From contig DGJT01000006.1 in NCBI GenBank assembly GCA_002387565.1, positions 1 through 40,029 on the forward strand: 40,029 nt of DNA, given 5' to 3'. The notes below the pieces were generated by a model that was not told the DNA's origin, did no database searches, and was given only the letters and a program-made list of their open reading frames with translations. Source of the stretch: Akkermansiaceae bacterium UBA4589. GTDB lineage: Bacteria > Verrucomicrobiota > Verrucomicrobiia > Verrucomicrobiales > Akkermansiaceae. How positions within the stretch are numbered: the first letter of the stretch is position 1; the number at the start of each line of letters is the position of its first letter. The position numbers and the translations under genes are program-made. Below are positions 1 to 8,679 of the stretch, piece after piece.

Positions 1-969
1 AACAAAAATGATAGTTTAGTTCAGTTTGCCTCATGGGTGACTAGTGATGAAAACCACCGTTTTGCAGCCAATATAGCCAATCGCACCTGGAAGCGCATGA
101 TGGGTACAGCTCTTTATTCAAATAATGATTTTTATGAGCCTTCAGAGAATCTTCCTTATGGTGAGCTTATGGACACTCTGACTCAATCAGTGAAAGATCT
201 TAATTATGATACTCAAGCTTTAGAGTATGCTCTAGCTATGACGAGAAGCTTCCAGTTTGTCAGCTACAAGGACTACGCCTTTGATGGCAGTTTTGAAATG
301 CTCCAAGGACGTCAACTTAGACGTATGAGTGCCGAGCAACTCTGGGACTCTTTTGCCTTACTTACCAATAATAAAAATCTATTTATTCCTCAAGAACCTT
401 TAGAAATTCCACCAGTAGAAGACATTGTAATTGGTGGTAAGTATGTGAATGTAGAAAGTTTAGAAGATGCTATACTCTCAGTAAATAGTGCCAAAAATAA
501 AGAAGAGGCTATAGAGACATTAACTCACCTTAAAAAAGTCATGTCTTCTGGTCAAAGGGCAAATTTACCAGGTATGACTAATGATAAAAACCAATTGAAT
601 TTTTCTTATGACTTACCCTCACCTGCTTCGGATTCACACCCTATAAACTTATTTGGTCAATCTGATAGAATTGAGGTGAATAATTATAATAAAGCAGCTA
701 ATATGTCTCAAGCTTTAGAGGTTCTTAATGGCTCTATCCCTAAATATATTTCTTACAATCCTAATGCCTCCATCAATCAAGCAATTAGCAAGGCATCTAC
801 AGTTAATGAAAAAATTAATAAAATTTATCTAAGCGCCTACTCAAGACTCCCTAAAGAATGGGAGACAAAAGAGTGCTTAGCTATCGTTAATCAATTAGGT
901 GAAGCAGAGGCTCTGCCTATCATCCTAACCTCTATACTTGCTAGTAGCGAATTTAGTTTTATCCAATAA
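1..969 (+). CDS. DUF1549/DUF1553 (PSD1) protein, C-terminal part, 5' end outside window
   Basis: The reading frame is open to base 1, so the gene begins upstream; the GTG at 37 is only an internal codon. Reading from base 1 gives the segment QFASWVTSDENHRFAANIA followed by NRTWKRMMG, which matches the conserved start of the DUF1553 domain (usually L..W..s.eNp.FA...vNR.W...fG). About 322 residues are visible. The middle is poorly conserved, and the last ~50 residues (IYLSAYSRLPKEWE) match the closing helix of the family. These proteins are abundant in Planctomycetota and Verrucomicrobiota, usually paired with a DUF1501 gene, as here with a 5-nt gap. Function is not established; some are c-type cytochromes with an N-terminal heme domain, which cannot be checked in this window. 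Confidence 0.8.
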   Translation, partial: NKNDSLVQFASWVTSDENHRFAANIANRTWKRMMGTALYSNNDFYEPSENLPYGELMDTLTQSVKDLNYDTQALEYALAMTRSFQFVSYKDYAFDGSFEMLQGRQLRRMSAEQLWDSFALLTNNKNLFIPQEPLEIPPVEDIVIGGKYVNVESLEDAILSVNSAKNKEEAIETLTHLKKVMSSGQRANLPGMTNDKNQLNFSYDLPSPASDSHPINLFGQSDRIEVNNYNKAANMSQALEVLNGSIPKYISYNPNASINQAISKASTVNEKINKIYLSAYSRLPKEWETKECLAIVNQLGEAEALPIILTSILASSEFSFIQ

Positions 970-974
970 ATATT

Positions 975-2297
975 ATGAGAACAGACCCCTTAAAATCACA
1001 TACTGAAAATACACGCAGAGACTTTCTTAAAGGTTTAGCGAAAACTTGTCTTGGCGTAGAAATAGGTCGAAGTACTTTATTAGGATCAAGCTTAACTACG
1101 CTTAACCAGTTCAGTCACGCCGAAGCTAGTGCAACAGCTCCTAGAGATAATCCAGCAAAAAGTATTATTTATCTATACATGAATGGTGGTATGAGCCAGC
1201 ATGATACATTTGCACCTAAAGCAGGAGCTAAACCATTTTACGATAGTATCAACACTAAAGCAGATGACATTGTTGTATCTAGCTTACTTGAAAAAACAAG
1301 TAAACATATGCACAAGGCATCAATCATTCACTCAATGACCTCTACTGATGGTGGTCACCCTGCGGCTAATTATCATATGCCACGTTCATACTCAAAGCGT
1401 TCTGACATTGTCCATCCACCAGTAGGGTCTTGGATTTCTAAGCTTAAAGGCAAAAACAATCCAGACCTGCCAGCTTTTGTTAATATCTTAGGTAGTAGTG
1501 GCCAGTGTGATGCTGGTTGGCTTGGCGGTAATTATACTGGTGCTCTTATTAAAAATCCTAATGATGGCTTAGCTAATATCAATAAGTACTATAAAGTTAG
1601 TGATGAAGCTTTTGCTAGTCAGCTAGATTTACTTAATAAGGCTAATTCTGAATTTTTCAAAAAATTCCCTCAGCAACAAGTGTCTAGCATGCAAGATGTT
1701 TATGGCGAAGCTACCAAAACTATGCTAAGTAAAGATTTAGTAGCTTTTGATATCAATCAAGAGTCCTCTCAGGTAAGAGAAAGATATGGTAATAGTAAGT
1801 TTGGTCAAGGTTGCTTGCTTGCAGCTAGACTAGCTGAAGCTGGAGTGACTTTCAGTCAAGTAAGTTTTAATGGTTGGGATATGCATTATGGTATTGAATC
1901 ATCACTAGCTAATAAAGTGCCTGAATTAGATCAGGTCCTATCAGCTTTACTTGAAGATTTAGAGCGCCGTGGAATTTTGGATAGCACGCTCGTTGTTGTC
2001 GCTTCAGAATTTGGTAGAGACTGGCGTCATTCAGATGTCAATGTAGGACGTGGTCATCAGCCCGCATCTTGGAGTCATATCTTCTTTGGGGGAGGTGTTA
2101 AACAAGGGTTTACCTATGGAGCAACCGATAAAAACAATAATAAAATCACCGAAAATCCTGTCACATACGGTGATTTTAATGCCACTCTTGCTTATGGTTT
2201 AGGTGTTAATCCTAATACCATTCTTTATTCTCCTTCTGGAAGACCTTTCCAAGTAGGTGGCAAAAAAGGCAAAGCTGTAGCAGATATTTTTGCTTAA
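975..2297 (+). CDS. Tat-exported DUF1501 protein
   Basis: This is a 440-residue protein with an N-terminal twin-arginine signal (TRRDFLKG, Arg14-Arg15, then a weakly hydrophobic stretch), so it is probably exported folded by the Tat system. Family blocks are visible: a GGMSQHDTFAPK segment near residue 70, the GWDMH block, then LVVVASEFGRDWRH and GRGHQPASWSHIFFGGGVKQG near the C-terminus. DUF1501 belongs to the alkaline phosphatase/sulfatase-like superfamily, but no enzymatic activity is established. It starts 5 nt after the DUF1553 gene and is followed by a strong terminator, so the two form the end of one transcript. Co-occurrence of these families is usual in Planctomycetota and Verrucomicrobiota; a joint extracytoplasmic role is inference. 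Confidence 0.88.
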   Translation: MRTDPLKSHTENTRRDFLKGLAKTCLGVEIGRSTLLGSSLTTLNQFSHAEASATAPRDNPAKSIIYLYMNGGMSQHDTFAPKAGAKPFYDSINTKADDIVVSSLLEKTSKHMHKASIIHSMTSTDGGHPAANYHMPRSYSKRSDIVHPPVGSWISKLKGKNNPDLPAFVNILGSSGQCDAGWLGGNYTGALIKNPNDGLANINKYYKVSDEAFASQLDLLNKANSEFFKKFPQQQVSSMQDVYGEATKTMLSKDLVAFDINQESSQVRERYGNSKFGQGCLLAARLAEAGVTFSQVSFNGWDMHYGIESSLANKVPELDQVLSALLEDLERRGILDSTLVVVASEFGRDWRHSDVNVGRGHQPASWSHIFFGGGVKQGFTYGATDKNNNKITENPVTYGDFNATLAYGLGVNPNTILYSPSGRPFQVGGKKGKAVADIFA

Positions 2298-2319
2298 GAA
2301 GCAACTTTATATCTCATTT

Positions 2320-2357
2320 AAAAGACCTAGCGCTATAACAGTGCTAGGTCTTTTTTT
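2320..2357 (+). terminator. intrinsic terminator after the DUF1501 gene
   Basis: A 12-bp perfect stem (AAAAGACCTAGC pairing with GCTAGGTCTTTT) encloses an 11-nt loop that can pair further, and is followed directly by a run of T. It lies 22 nt behind the stop codon and is a textbook Rho-independent terminator. Confidence 0.9.
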
Positions 2358-2383
2358 GTTTAGTTGATAATTATGCTAGAGTT

Positions 2384-2412
2384 TTGACTTTCGCTACAGC
2401 TAATGTTAGATT
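2384..2412 (+). promoter_or_regulatory. candidate sigma70-type promoter for the NDH2-like gene
   Basis: TTGACT (2384-2389), a 17-bp spacer and TAGATT (2407-2412) lie about 65 nt before the start codon at 2479 and just behind the preceding terminator. The -10 hexamer TAGATT is the same as in the candidate rplM promoter. Confidence 0.45.
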
Positions 2413-2478
2413 TTTAGACATTTCAGATAGCCCCTTGAAAACAGCATATATTAAGGGGCGATATAGAGAAATTAACAC

Positions 2479-4542
2479 ATGAAAAATATACATAACAATA
2501 TTATTGATCTTGATGTAGTGATTTTAGGCGGTGGATTTGCTGGAATTTACTGCGCTAAAGCTCTGAAAAGGTCTGTAAAAAAAGGTTTCAAAATTGGTAT
2601 TGTCTCGCAAGAAAATTATATGGTTTTCCAGCCTATGCTTGCGGAAGTAGCTGGTGCATCCATTAGCCCACGTCATGTCATCAGCCCCATTCGACTCTTA
2701 TGCAAGGGTATTAATGTATACAAAGGAGTTATTAATCATATTAATTTGGCAACTAAAGAAGTTGAAATTACATCGGGAGCGTTTTCATCTAATACGATAA
2801 TTAGATATAAGCATATTGTGTTAGCCCTAGGTGCAGAGGTTGACTTAACTCAAATACCAGGCATGACTGAACATGCTCTACTCATTCAAAATGTAGGTGA
2901 TGCACTGCACCTACGTTCTACTATTATTTCTAGAGTTGAGGAAGCTAATGTCACTAATGATTTAGAAGCAAAAAGAAAGTTGTTGCATTTTGTCGTTGTG
3001 GGTGGTGGCTATTCCGGTGTTGAGACAGCTGGAGAAATGCTAGACCTCCTTAAAGAAATTACGCAATATTATCAAAATATAAGCTCTGATGATATTAACG
3101 TGACCTTAGTTCATAGTCGTGACCGAATTCTGCCCACACTTAGTGAAAAGCTTGCTAACTATGCACAAGATAAACTCGTCAAAAAAGGTTTAAACCTTGT
3201 TTTAAATACACGTCTTCAGACCATTACTGCATCTAAAGTGTTTCTTGGCGATAATAGCTGTTTAGACACCAACACTGTGATTAGTACTATTGGCAATTCG
3301 CCTAATAAGCATATTCTCAAACTTGCTGACGACCATCAACTCACTAATGAAAGAGGAAGACTCAATACCAATTCTAATTTACAAGTTATTGGCTATGATG
3401 ATGTATGGGCTATCGGCGATAATGCTAATACCCCTCTCAAAGGTGGAGGGTTTTGTCCGCAGACAGCTCAATTTGCCTCACGACAAGGAACCGCCTGCGG
3501 TAAAAATATAGCGAAACTTTTGGAAAATCCTCAAAAAAACAAAAGCAAGCTCTCTGACTTTACCTTTACTGGTTTGGGTGAATTAGCCTCGATTGGTCAC
3601 CAATGTGCGGTAGCTAAAATTGGATCCTTGCAAATTAGTGGCTTACTTGCCTGGTTTATGTGGCGCAGTATATACCTCATGAAACTACCTGGTCTAGAGA
3701 GAAAATTAAGGGTTATGATTGATTGGACCTTAGACTTATTCTTTCCAAAGGATTTAAACTTACTCAACCCAAGATACACTAAGCTCTATAAAGAAAGTAA
3801 TTTAAATGTAGGTGATCGTTTGTTTAATGCTGGAGATCCTTCATTTTCCTTTTATGTAGTTAAAAAAGGATCTATAGTCCTCAAAGATAAAGAAACAGGA
3901 GAGATTGTGCGCATCATCAAAGAAGGCGATTACTTTGGAGAAAGAGCACTGGTACATAAAACTGGCTACCTCTACAACGCAGAAGCGCTTGAACCCACTC
4001 ACTTAGTATCAGCTGATGGAGCTATGATTATGCCTGTGCTCTTAGCTAGTAGACGCTTTAGAAGAGTTATCTCCAAAACAGCATCAGGCGTAACTGCAGA
4101 AGCTGAGCTCTTATCCCTCAAGAGACAAATTGACCCTAATTGTTGGAATCAACCTATTTCTAAGTATATGAAACCTAATGTCTGCTCGATTGATATTGAT
4201 TCTACTTTTGATGATGCGATGCAATTATTCAAGCAGCAGGCTCACTCATTATACCCAATTGTTAAAGGTCCAGATAAAGTACTGACTGGATTTTTAAGTA
4301 GGGGCGATTTTTTTGATCATTGTCGTTTACCTGATTTTGATATGAAAACAGCTAAATTAAACCAGCTTTACCCAGTTAATATGCCGACGCTAACTATGAC
4401 AGATACTATTGAAGATGCAGCGGAAGCCATGATTAGAAAAGCACGCTACAAATGTTTTATCCTTAACGATTTAGGCGGAGTTATAGGCGTTTTATCGATG
4501 ATGGATTTATATCAAATAAAATCTGAGGTGGCTAAAGTATAA
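2479..4542 (+). CDS. type II NADH dehydrogenase-like flavoprotein fused to cNMP-binding and CBS-pair domains
   Basis: The first ~430 of 687 residues are a pyridine nucleotide-disulfide oxidoreductase of the NDH-2 type: FAD dinucleotide fold GGGFAG (17-22), NAD(H) fold GGGYSGVE (175-182) and the FAD-binding GDNAN segment (from 313) with CPQTAQFASRQG. Residues ~384-430 (LLAWFMWRSIYLMKLPG) are the membrane-associating end of the family. A cyclic-nucleotide-binding-like domain follows (about 434-540, core YFGERALV at 485-492), then two CBS repeats (558-687). NDH-2 transfers electrons from NADH to quinone without pumping protons. The added domains suggest control by a nucleotide, but the arginine expected in the phosphate-binding cassette (P-R-x-A) appears as Tyr in GYLYNAEA, so classic cAMP binding is doubtful. 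It has its own promoter candidate and no operon partner. Confidence 0.85.
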   Translation: MKNIHNNIIDLDVVILGGGFAGIYCAKALKRSVKKGFKIGIVSQENYMVFQPMLAEVAGASISPRHVISPIRLLCKGINVYKGVINHINLATKEVEITSGAFSSNTIIRYKHIVLALGAEVDLTQIPGMTEHALLIQNVGDALHLRSTIISRVEEANVTNDLEAKRKLLHFVVVGGGYSGVETAGEMLDLLKEITQYYQNISSDDINVTLVHSRDRILPTLSEKLANYAQDKLVKKGLNLVLNTRLQTITASKVFLGDNSCLDTNTVISTIGNSPNKHILKLADDHQLTNERGRLNTNSNLQVIGYDDVWAIGDNANTPLKGGGFCPQTAQFASRQGTACGKNIAKLLENPQKNKSKLSDFTFTGLGELASIGHQCAVAKIGSLQISGLLAWFMWRSIYLMKLPGLERKLRVMIDWTLDLFFPKDLNLLNPRYTKLYKESNLNVGDRLFNAGDPSFSFYVVKKGSIVLKDKETGEIVRIIKEGDYFGERALVHKTGYLYNAEALEPTHLVSADGAMIMPVLLASRRFRRVISKTASGVTAEAELLSLKRQIDPNCWNQPISKYMKPNVCSIDIDSTFDDAMQLFKQQAHSLYPIVKGPDKVLTGFLSRGDFFDHCRLPDFDMKTAKLNQLYPVNMPTLTMTDTIEDAAEAMIRKARYKCFILNDLGGVIGVLSMMDLYQIKSEVAKV

Positions 4543-4616
4543 TTTATATCTTTAGCTTTACTAACAGCATATTTTAGCTTTACCTAGGTTTCTACTATTT
4601 TACACCTTTTATACTT

Positions 4617-6218
4617 ATGCTGACTTTCAAAAATATCACTAAATCTATTAGTAATCGTGTTTTATTTGATAATATTAGTTACACTGTCAATTGGGGTGAG
4701 CGCATAGCTTTAGTTGGAGCCAATGGAGCAGGTAAGTCTACTCTGTTTAAAATTATTCAAGGAACGCAAGAAGCCGATCAAGGCGAAGTCAGTATTGATG
4801 AATACGCTATTGTTGGCTTTCTTGACCAAGAAGCTGGCAATCCTGGCGAAACAAGTATCCTAGATATTGCCTGTGGTATTGACGAAGAAATGACCAAAGC
4901 TCTTTATGACATTAAGAATAATGACGAAACTAGCGAAATTTATGGCGCTGCTTTTGACACGTTTAACGAAAAAAACGGTTTTCAACTCCAAGCCAAAGCC
5001 AAAAAAATTCTCGATGGGCTAGGATTTAAGCAAACTGATTTTGATCAGCCAGCTTCTGAGTATTCAGGTGGTTGGATTATGCGTGCCCACCTAGCGCAAC
5101 TGCTTGTGCTAGAACCTGATTTATTAATCTTAGATGAGCCTACTAACCATTTAGATTTAATGGCTATTATTTGGCTACAACGCTACTTAACTCATCAATT
5201 CCCTGGCGGTTTATTTGTCATTTCTCATGATAGAGACTTTATGGATGAAGTCGTAGATAGCGTCATTGAAATCGATGATGCGAAGCTCAATCATTTTCCT
5301 GGCAATTATTCATTCTACTTAAAAGAGCGTGAAGTGCGTTACGAACAAAGTCTCGAACGTTACCGCAAAAAACAAAAAGAAATCGATCATATCCAAGAGT
5401 TCATTGACCGTTTTCGCTCTACCACCTCTAAAGCCTCTCAAGTGCAGAGCCGTATTAAGCAAGTGGAAAAAATGAAAGCGGAAATGGAGAAACCGCGCAA
5501 CCCATCTCGTTTATTTAAATTTAGCTTTCCTGAGCCGCAACGTAGCCATCAAAAAGTCATAGGCATTGAAAAAGGTTGCAAAGCTTACGGAGAAAAAATT
5601 ATCTATAAGAACCTAGATATTCTTGTAGAAAGAGGTGAAAAAATTGTCTTAGTAGGACCTAACGGCGCTGGTAAATCTACCTTAATTAAAATTTTAGCCG
5701 GCGAAGAAAATCTTGATAGCGGCGAACTCATTACTAATTATGCGACAGAAATGGGTTATTATTCTCAACATCGTAGCGCCTCACTCGATCCAGATAATTC
5801 AGTACTCGAAGAAGTCATGAAGAATAATGGCGAACTTAGAGAGGACGAAGCACGCAGTATTTTAGGGTCCTTCCTTTTCAGGCGTACTGATGTACATAAG
5901 AAAACGGCCGTGCTCAGTGGTGGTGAAAAAAGTCGCCTTAACCTAGTTAAATTTTTGGTGAACCCTCCTAACTTACTCCTTATGGATGAGCCGACCACTC
6001 ACCTAGACCTCATGAGTATCGAAGCGCTCACTCAAGCTCTACAGAAATATACTGGTACACTCGTATTTATTTCTCATGATATTCATTTCATTAAAAACCT
6101 AGCTGAAAAAACTTGGCATATTTCTAATGGTGAAATCACTCAATATGCAGGTGGTTATGATTATTATATCGAAAAATCGGGCCTGCTTTCTGATGATAAA
6201 TTTTCTGTCACTAGTTGA
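4617..6218 (+). CDS. ABC-F family ATPase
   Basis: The 533-residue protein has two complete ABC cassettes and no membrane segments, the ABC-F layout. Cassette 1: Walker A GANGAGKST (34-42), signature SGGWIMR, Walker B LLILDEPTNHLDL (from 169). Cassette 2: Walker A GPNGAGKST (347-355), signature LSGGEKSR (from 433), Walker B LLLMDEPTTHLDL. The charged linker between them (roughly 240-310) is the helical P-site tRNA-interacting linker region. ABC-F proteins act on ribosomes, either on stalled translation or in antibiotic protection. SGGW in the first signature recalls the YheS/Uup groups, but I cannot assign a subfamily. It appears monocistronic. Confidence 0.92.
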   Translation: MLTFKNITKSISNRVLFDNISYTVNWGERIALVGANGAGKSTLFKIIQGTQEADQGEVSIDEYAIVGFLDQEAGNPGETSILDIACGIDEEMTKALYDIKNNDETSEIYGAAFDTFNEKNGFQLQAKAKKILDGLGFKQTDFDQPASEYSGGWIMRAHLAQLLVLEPDLLILDEPTNHLDLMAIIWLQRYLTHQFPGGLFVISHDRDFMDEVVDSVIEIDDAKLNHFPGNYSFYLKEREVRYEQSLERYRKKQKEIDHIQEFIDRFRSTTSKASQVQSRIKQVEKMKAEMEKPRNPSRLFKFSFPEPQRSHQKVIGIEKGCKAYGEKIIYKNLDILVERGEKIVLVGPNGAGKSTLIKILAGEENLDSGELITNYATEMGYYSQHRSASLDPDNSVLEEVMKNNGELREDEARSILGSFLFRRTDVHKKTAVLSGGEKSRLNLVKFLVNPPNLLLMDEPTTHLDLMSIEALTQALQKYTGTLVFISHDIHFIKNLAEKTWHISNGEITQYAGGYDYYIEKSGLLSDDKFSVTS

Positions 6219-6316
6219 TTAGAGCTGTTGGTTTATTTAATAATTCTTAATAAATTGACATCTGTGAGCTTTTTCTATAACTTACTGGCGTCTCGTTATA
6301 GCTAATTGCTGTTCTC

Positions 6317-6337
6317 TTGATGTACGCATTACATCAA
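6317..6337. repeat. perfect 8-bp inverted repeat
   Basis: TTGATGTA and TACATCAA are separated by 5 nt (CGCAT). The size and symmetry fit either a dimeric repressor operator or a short RNA hairpin. It sits just downstream of a TTGACA-type promoter candidate and abuts a second inverted repeat. Confidence 0.6.
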
Positions 6338-6359
6338 ATTTCGCAACTAATTACGAAAT
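6338..6359. repeat. second inverted repeat (ATTTCG / CGAAAT)
   Basis: ATTTCG (6338-6343) and CGAAAT (6354-6359) are perfect complements around a 10-nt spacer, with two more pairs possible inside after one mismatch. It directly abuts the 6317-6337 repeat, so the pair could form tandem stem-loops in the leader RNA or a double operator. Confidence 0.5.
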
Positions 6360-6577
6360 GTATCATTATTTAACCTAAATTTGTAAAATACAGTTAAATT
6401 ACCAAAAGCATTAGTTATCTAGACATCACGTATCGTTCAATCCCTGTTTTCCCCTTATAGTTCTTTTTATCCCTTTCTTAATTATTGAAGAAATTTATAA
6501 CTGTTTTTATGCAACAACTCCAAGAATTATTCTAATACAAAACACGGATTGAGTTCACCTTTACTCATTAAAGTATA

Positions 6578-7126
6578 ATGTCTCAATCAAACTCAAATAA
6601 TCAGCGTAACAATCGCAATCGCAGTAACAACAATCGTAATAACAACTCTAACCGTAACAGAAACGGCAAAGGTAATTACAACCGCAACAGAAGACCTAAG
6701 CAAAAACCTCTCACTTGGTGGCAGAAAATTCTTAAAGCTGTAGGTTTACTTCCTTCTAAGAAGAAACAAACAAGAAAGCCTGCTAACAAATCAGGCAAGC
6801 CTCAAGCAAGAAAACCACGCCCACAAAGAGATGACGCTAATGTTAAATATAGCGAAACTCGTCTTTATATTGGCAACCTCTCCTATGATGTTAATGACTA
6901 TGATTTAGAAGAGCTATTCAAAGGCGTAGGTAATCTAAAAAGTGCTCAAGTCGCTTACAATCGCCACACACAAAAATCACGTGGTTATGGTTTTGTAGAA
7001 TTCCTTGACCCTGCTGACTCTAGCAAAGCTATCTCAGTCTTACATGAGCAATACTTCATGGGAAGAAAGCTCCTCGTATCAGCTGCTCGTGAAAAAGATG
7101 AAAAAACTAAACAAGAAGCTAGTTAA
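6578..7126 (+). CDS. RRM-domain RNA-binding protein with Asn/Arg-rich N-terminus
   Basis: The 182-residue protein begins with a low-complexity Asn/Arg-rich tract (about residues 2-40), then a basic linker (KKKQTRKPANKSGKPQ), then one RNA recognition motif. RNP2 is LYIGNLSY (96-103) and RNP1 is RGYGFVEF (135-142), both with the aromatic residues that stack on RNA. Bacterial RRM proteins of this kind are best known in cyanobacteria, where many are cold-induced RNA chaperones. The basic disordered N-terminus should add non-specific RNA affinity. It is transcribed alone, with a long leader before it and a strong terminator after it. Its specific RNA targets cannot be deduced. Confidence 0.88.
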   Translation: MSQSNSNNQRNNRNRSNNNRNNNSNRNRNGKGNYNRNRRPKQKPLTWWQKILKAVGLLPSKKKQTRKPANKSGKPQARKPRPQRDDANVKYSETRLYIGNLSYDVNDYDLEELFKGVGNLKSAQVAYNRHTQKSRGYGFVEFLDPADSSKAISVLHEQYFMGRKLLVSAAREKDEKTKQEAS

Positions 7127-7146
7127 GCCTCTTAAAAATCTAAATT

Positions 7147-7183
7147 AAAAAAAATGCCAGTGGATTTTCCACTGGCATTTTTT
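7147..7183. terminator. intrinsic terminator, usable on both strands
   Basis: A 16-bp perfect stem (AAAAAATGCCAGTGGA with TCCACTGGCATTTTTT) closes a 3-nt loop 22 nt behind the RRM gene. The A-tract on one side and T-tract on the other make it bidirectional in form, although both neighbouring genes run on the + strand. Confidence 0.9.
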
Positions 7184-7207
7184 GTGGATTAGTGATTAAT
7201 TAAAGGT

Positions 7208-8296
7208 ATGCAAGAGGGCCCAAATATCATCACATTCTTCGGTTCTGATGAAGGGCAAGTCAGTTCAGAAGCTCAAGCTTACTTTGAACGTATTAAGCCC
7301 TCAGACGAGCTTAATTGTGAGATTATCTCGGGACAAGCTGACGATTCTGAACAAGCGCTGAATATTTGCCTTTCAGTCATTGAAGCTATTCAAACTGTTA
7401 GTTTTTTTGGTGATGCGAAAGTCATCTATCTTAAACAAGTTAATTTCTTAGGGGATAGTGTTCTAGGCAAGAGTCAAGCCACCCAAGATGGCATTGCTCA
7501 ACTCACACCATATTTAGAGCAATTCCCTCAAACAGGAGTAACCCTTATTATTACCGCTAGTCAAATAGACAAACGCAAAAGCTTCTACAAATTACTTAGC
7601 AAGATTAGTCAGGTTCATACCTACGATGCAATCGACATGAGTCGTGATGGTTGGGAGCGCAATATCAACCCTCTTATTAGAGAAAAAGCGGCCCAAAAAA
7701 ACCTTAAATTCACCCCAGATGCTCTTGAGTTATTTACTTTACTAATCGGCAATCAAACACGCCAGATTGATGTCGAGATGGAAAAAATCAGCCTCTACCT
7801 TTCTAATCAAGAAGACAACTCAACCATCACCAAAGAAATCATTGAAACCTTAGTGCCTCTTACACGTGCCGGCATTGTCTTTGAAATTAGCAGAGCCCTA
7901 GAACAACAAGACTTCAAAAAAGCCTGGAAATTAGTCGAAGAACAACTCAACCAACTCAAAAGCCCTATTGAAATTATTAGAGCAGCTATTATTCCTTGTG
8001 TTCGCAACCTTTATTATGCAGATCTAATTAACCGCAAGGTCAACATTGCAAGAAATTATAAACAATTCCAAACGCAATTAGAGACTATCCCTGAAAATAT
8101 TCAACAAATTCTACCCAGAAATAAAAAAGGTATGGTGAGTGCCTACCCACTATTTTTGGCTAGTCAAAACCTCAATCCTAAGACCGACTACCTCAATAAC
8201 TTACACGCTTGTGCTCAAACGGATAGACTCTTAGTGTTTTCTAACCAAGATAGCAAACTACTCCTACAACAGCTTATTATTAAACTCACCCGCTAA
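7208..8296 (+). CDS. holA: DNA polymerase III subunit delta
   Basis: The length (362) and features fit HolA, the clamp-loader subunit that opens the beta sliding clamp. The N-terminus (ITFFGSDEGQVSSEAQAYFE) matches the family opening in which a short strand leads into a GxDE segment. A segment SFFGDAKVIYLKQVNFLGD follows at about residue 60 where HolA usually has sFF...rlv.l. The middle (ALELFTLLIGNQTRQIDVEMEKISLYL) and the C-terminal helical collar domain (FEISRALEQQDFKKAWKLVEEQL) also fit. The N-terminal ATPase fold normally lacks a Walker A motif, and none is seen. It lies between a terminator and the TauE gene with an 11-nt gap to the latter. Confidence 0.85.
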   Translation: MQEGPNIITFFGSDEGQVSSEAQAYFERIKPSDELNCEIISGQADDSEQALNICLSVIEAIQTVSFFGDAKVIYLKQVNFLGDSVLGKSQATQDGIAQLTPYLEQFPQTGVTLIITASQIDKRKSFYKLLSKISQVHTYDAIDMSRDGWERNINPLIREKAAQKNLKFTPDALELFTLLIGNQTRQIDVEMEKISLYLSNQEDNSTITKEIIETLVPLTRAGIVFEISRALEQQDFKKAWKLVEEQLNQLKSPIEIIRAAIIPCVRNLYYADLINRKVNIARNYKQFQTQLETIPENIQQILPRNKKGMVSAYPLFLASQNLNPKTDYLNNLHACAQTDRLLVFSNQDSKLLLQQLIIKLTR

Positions 8297-8307
8297 CCCC
8301 TATACTT

Positions 8308-8670
8308 ATGACTCCTCTTATTATCGCTCTTATTCTTGGCTTGGTGGCTGGATTTATAGGTTCACTCTTTGGTATTGGTGGTGGCTTAATTATGGTTCCT
8401 TGCTTTATTTATATTTTAAAACTGCCCTATCCAGCAGCGGTTGCCACATCTCTTGTGGTTATTATCGGTGTTTCGCTGTCTTCGAGCGTGAACCATTTCA
8501 AATCAAGTGACCAACTTATCAATTTACCCATTGCTATAGCCTGCCTAATTGGCGCTATTATCAGCGCCTGGATAGGGGCACACTACCTCAAAGTCGTGCC
8601 ACCACAATATCTGCAAAAGGGTTTTGCCATCCTCATGATTATAGCTGGTATCAGGATTTTATTTAATTAA
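8308..8670 (+). CDS. half-length TauE/SafE-family membrane protein
   Basis: The 120-residue protein is four hydrophobic helices with the glycine-rich first-helix motif of the TauE/SafE family (GFIGSLFGIGGGLIMVP) and the AVATSLVVIIGVSLSS helix. Usual family members have about 240-270 residues and eight helices made of two related halves; this is one half only, ending cleanly at a stop. Such single-repeat versions probably work as dimers (inference). The family exports sulfite or other organosulfur anions, but the substrate cannot be read from sequence. It begins 11 nt after holA and converges tail-to-tail with the zinc-ribbon gene, with only 9 nt between them and no terminator. Confidence 0.8.
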   Translation: MTPLIIALILGLVAGFIGSLFGIGGGLIMVPCFIYILKLPYPAAVATSLVVIIGVSLSSSVNHFKSSDQLINLPIAIACLIGAIISAWIGAHYLKVVPPQYLQKGFAILMIIAGIRILFN

Positions 8671-8679
8671 AATCAGTAC

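Larger units (their letters stand above)
6219..6577 (+). promoter_or_regulatory. 359-bp leader of the RRM protein gene
   Basis: There is no convincing ORF in this gap. It holds a TTGACA (6255-6260) with TATAAC (6276-6281) at a short 15-bp spacing, and two adjacent inverted repeats (6317-6337 and 6338-6359). The rest is AT-rich with no visible terminator behind the ABC-F gene. If transcription starts near 6290, the RRM mRNA would carry a leader of nearly 290 nt, unusually long compared with the other genes here. Regulation through this leader is inference. Confidence 0.4.

Noticed and set aside
37..969. GTG at 37 as the start of the first gene
   Set aside because: The frame is open back to base 1, and the residues before the GTG (QFASW) belong to the DUF1553 motif.
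6549..6579. TTGAGT with TATAAT just before the RRM gene as its promoter
   Set aside because: TATAAT (6574-6579) overlaps the start codon at 6578 and the spacer is 19 bp, so it cannot drive this start.
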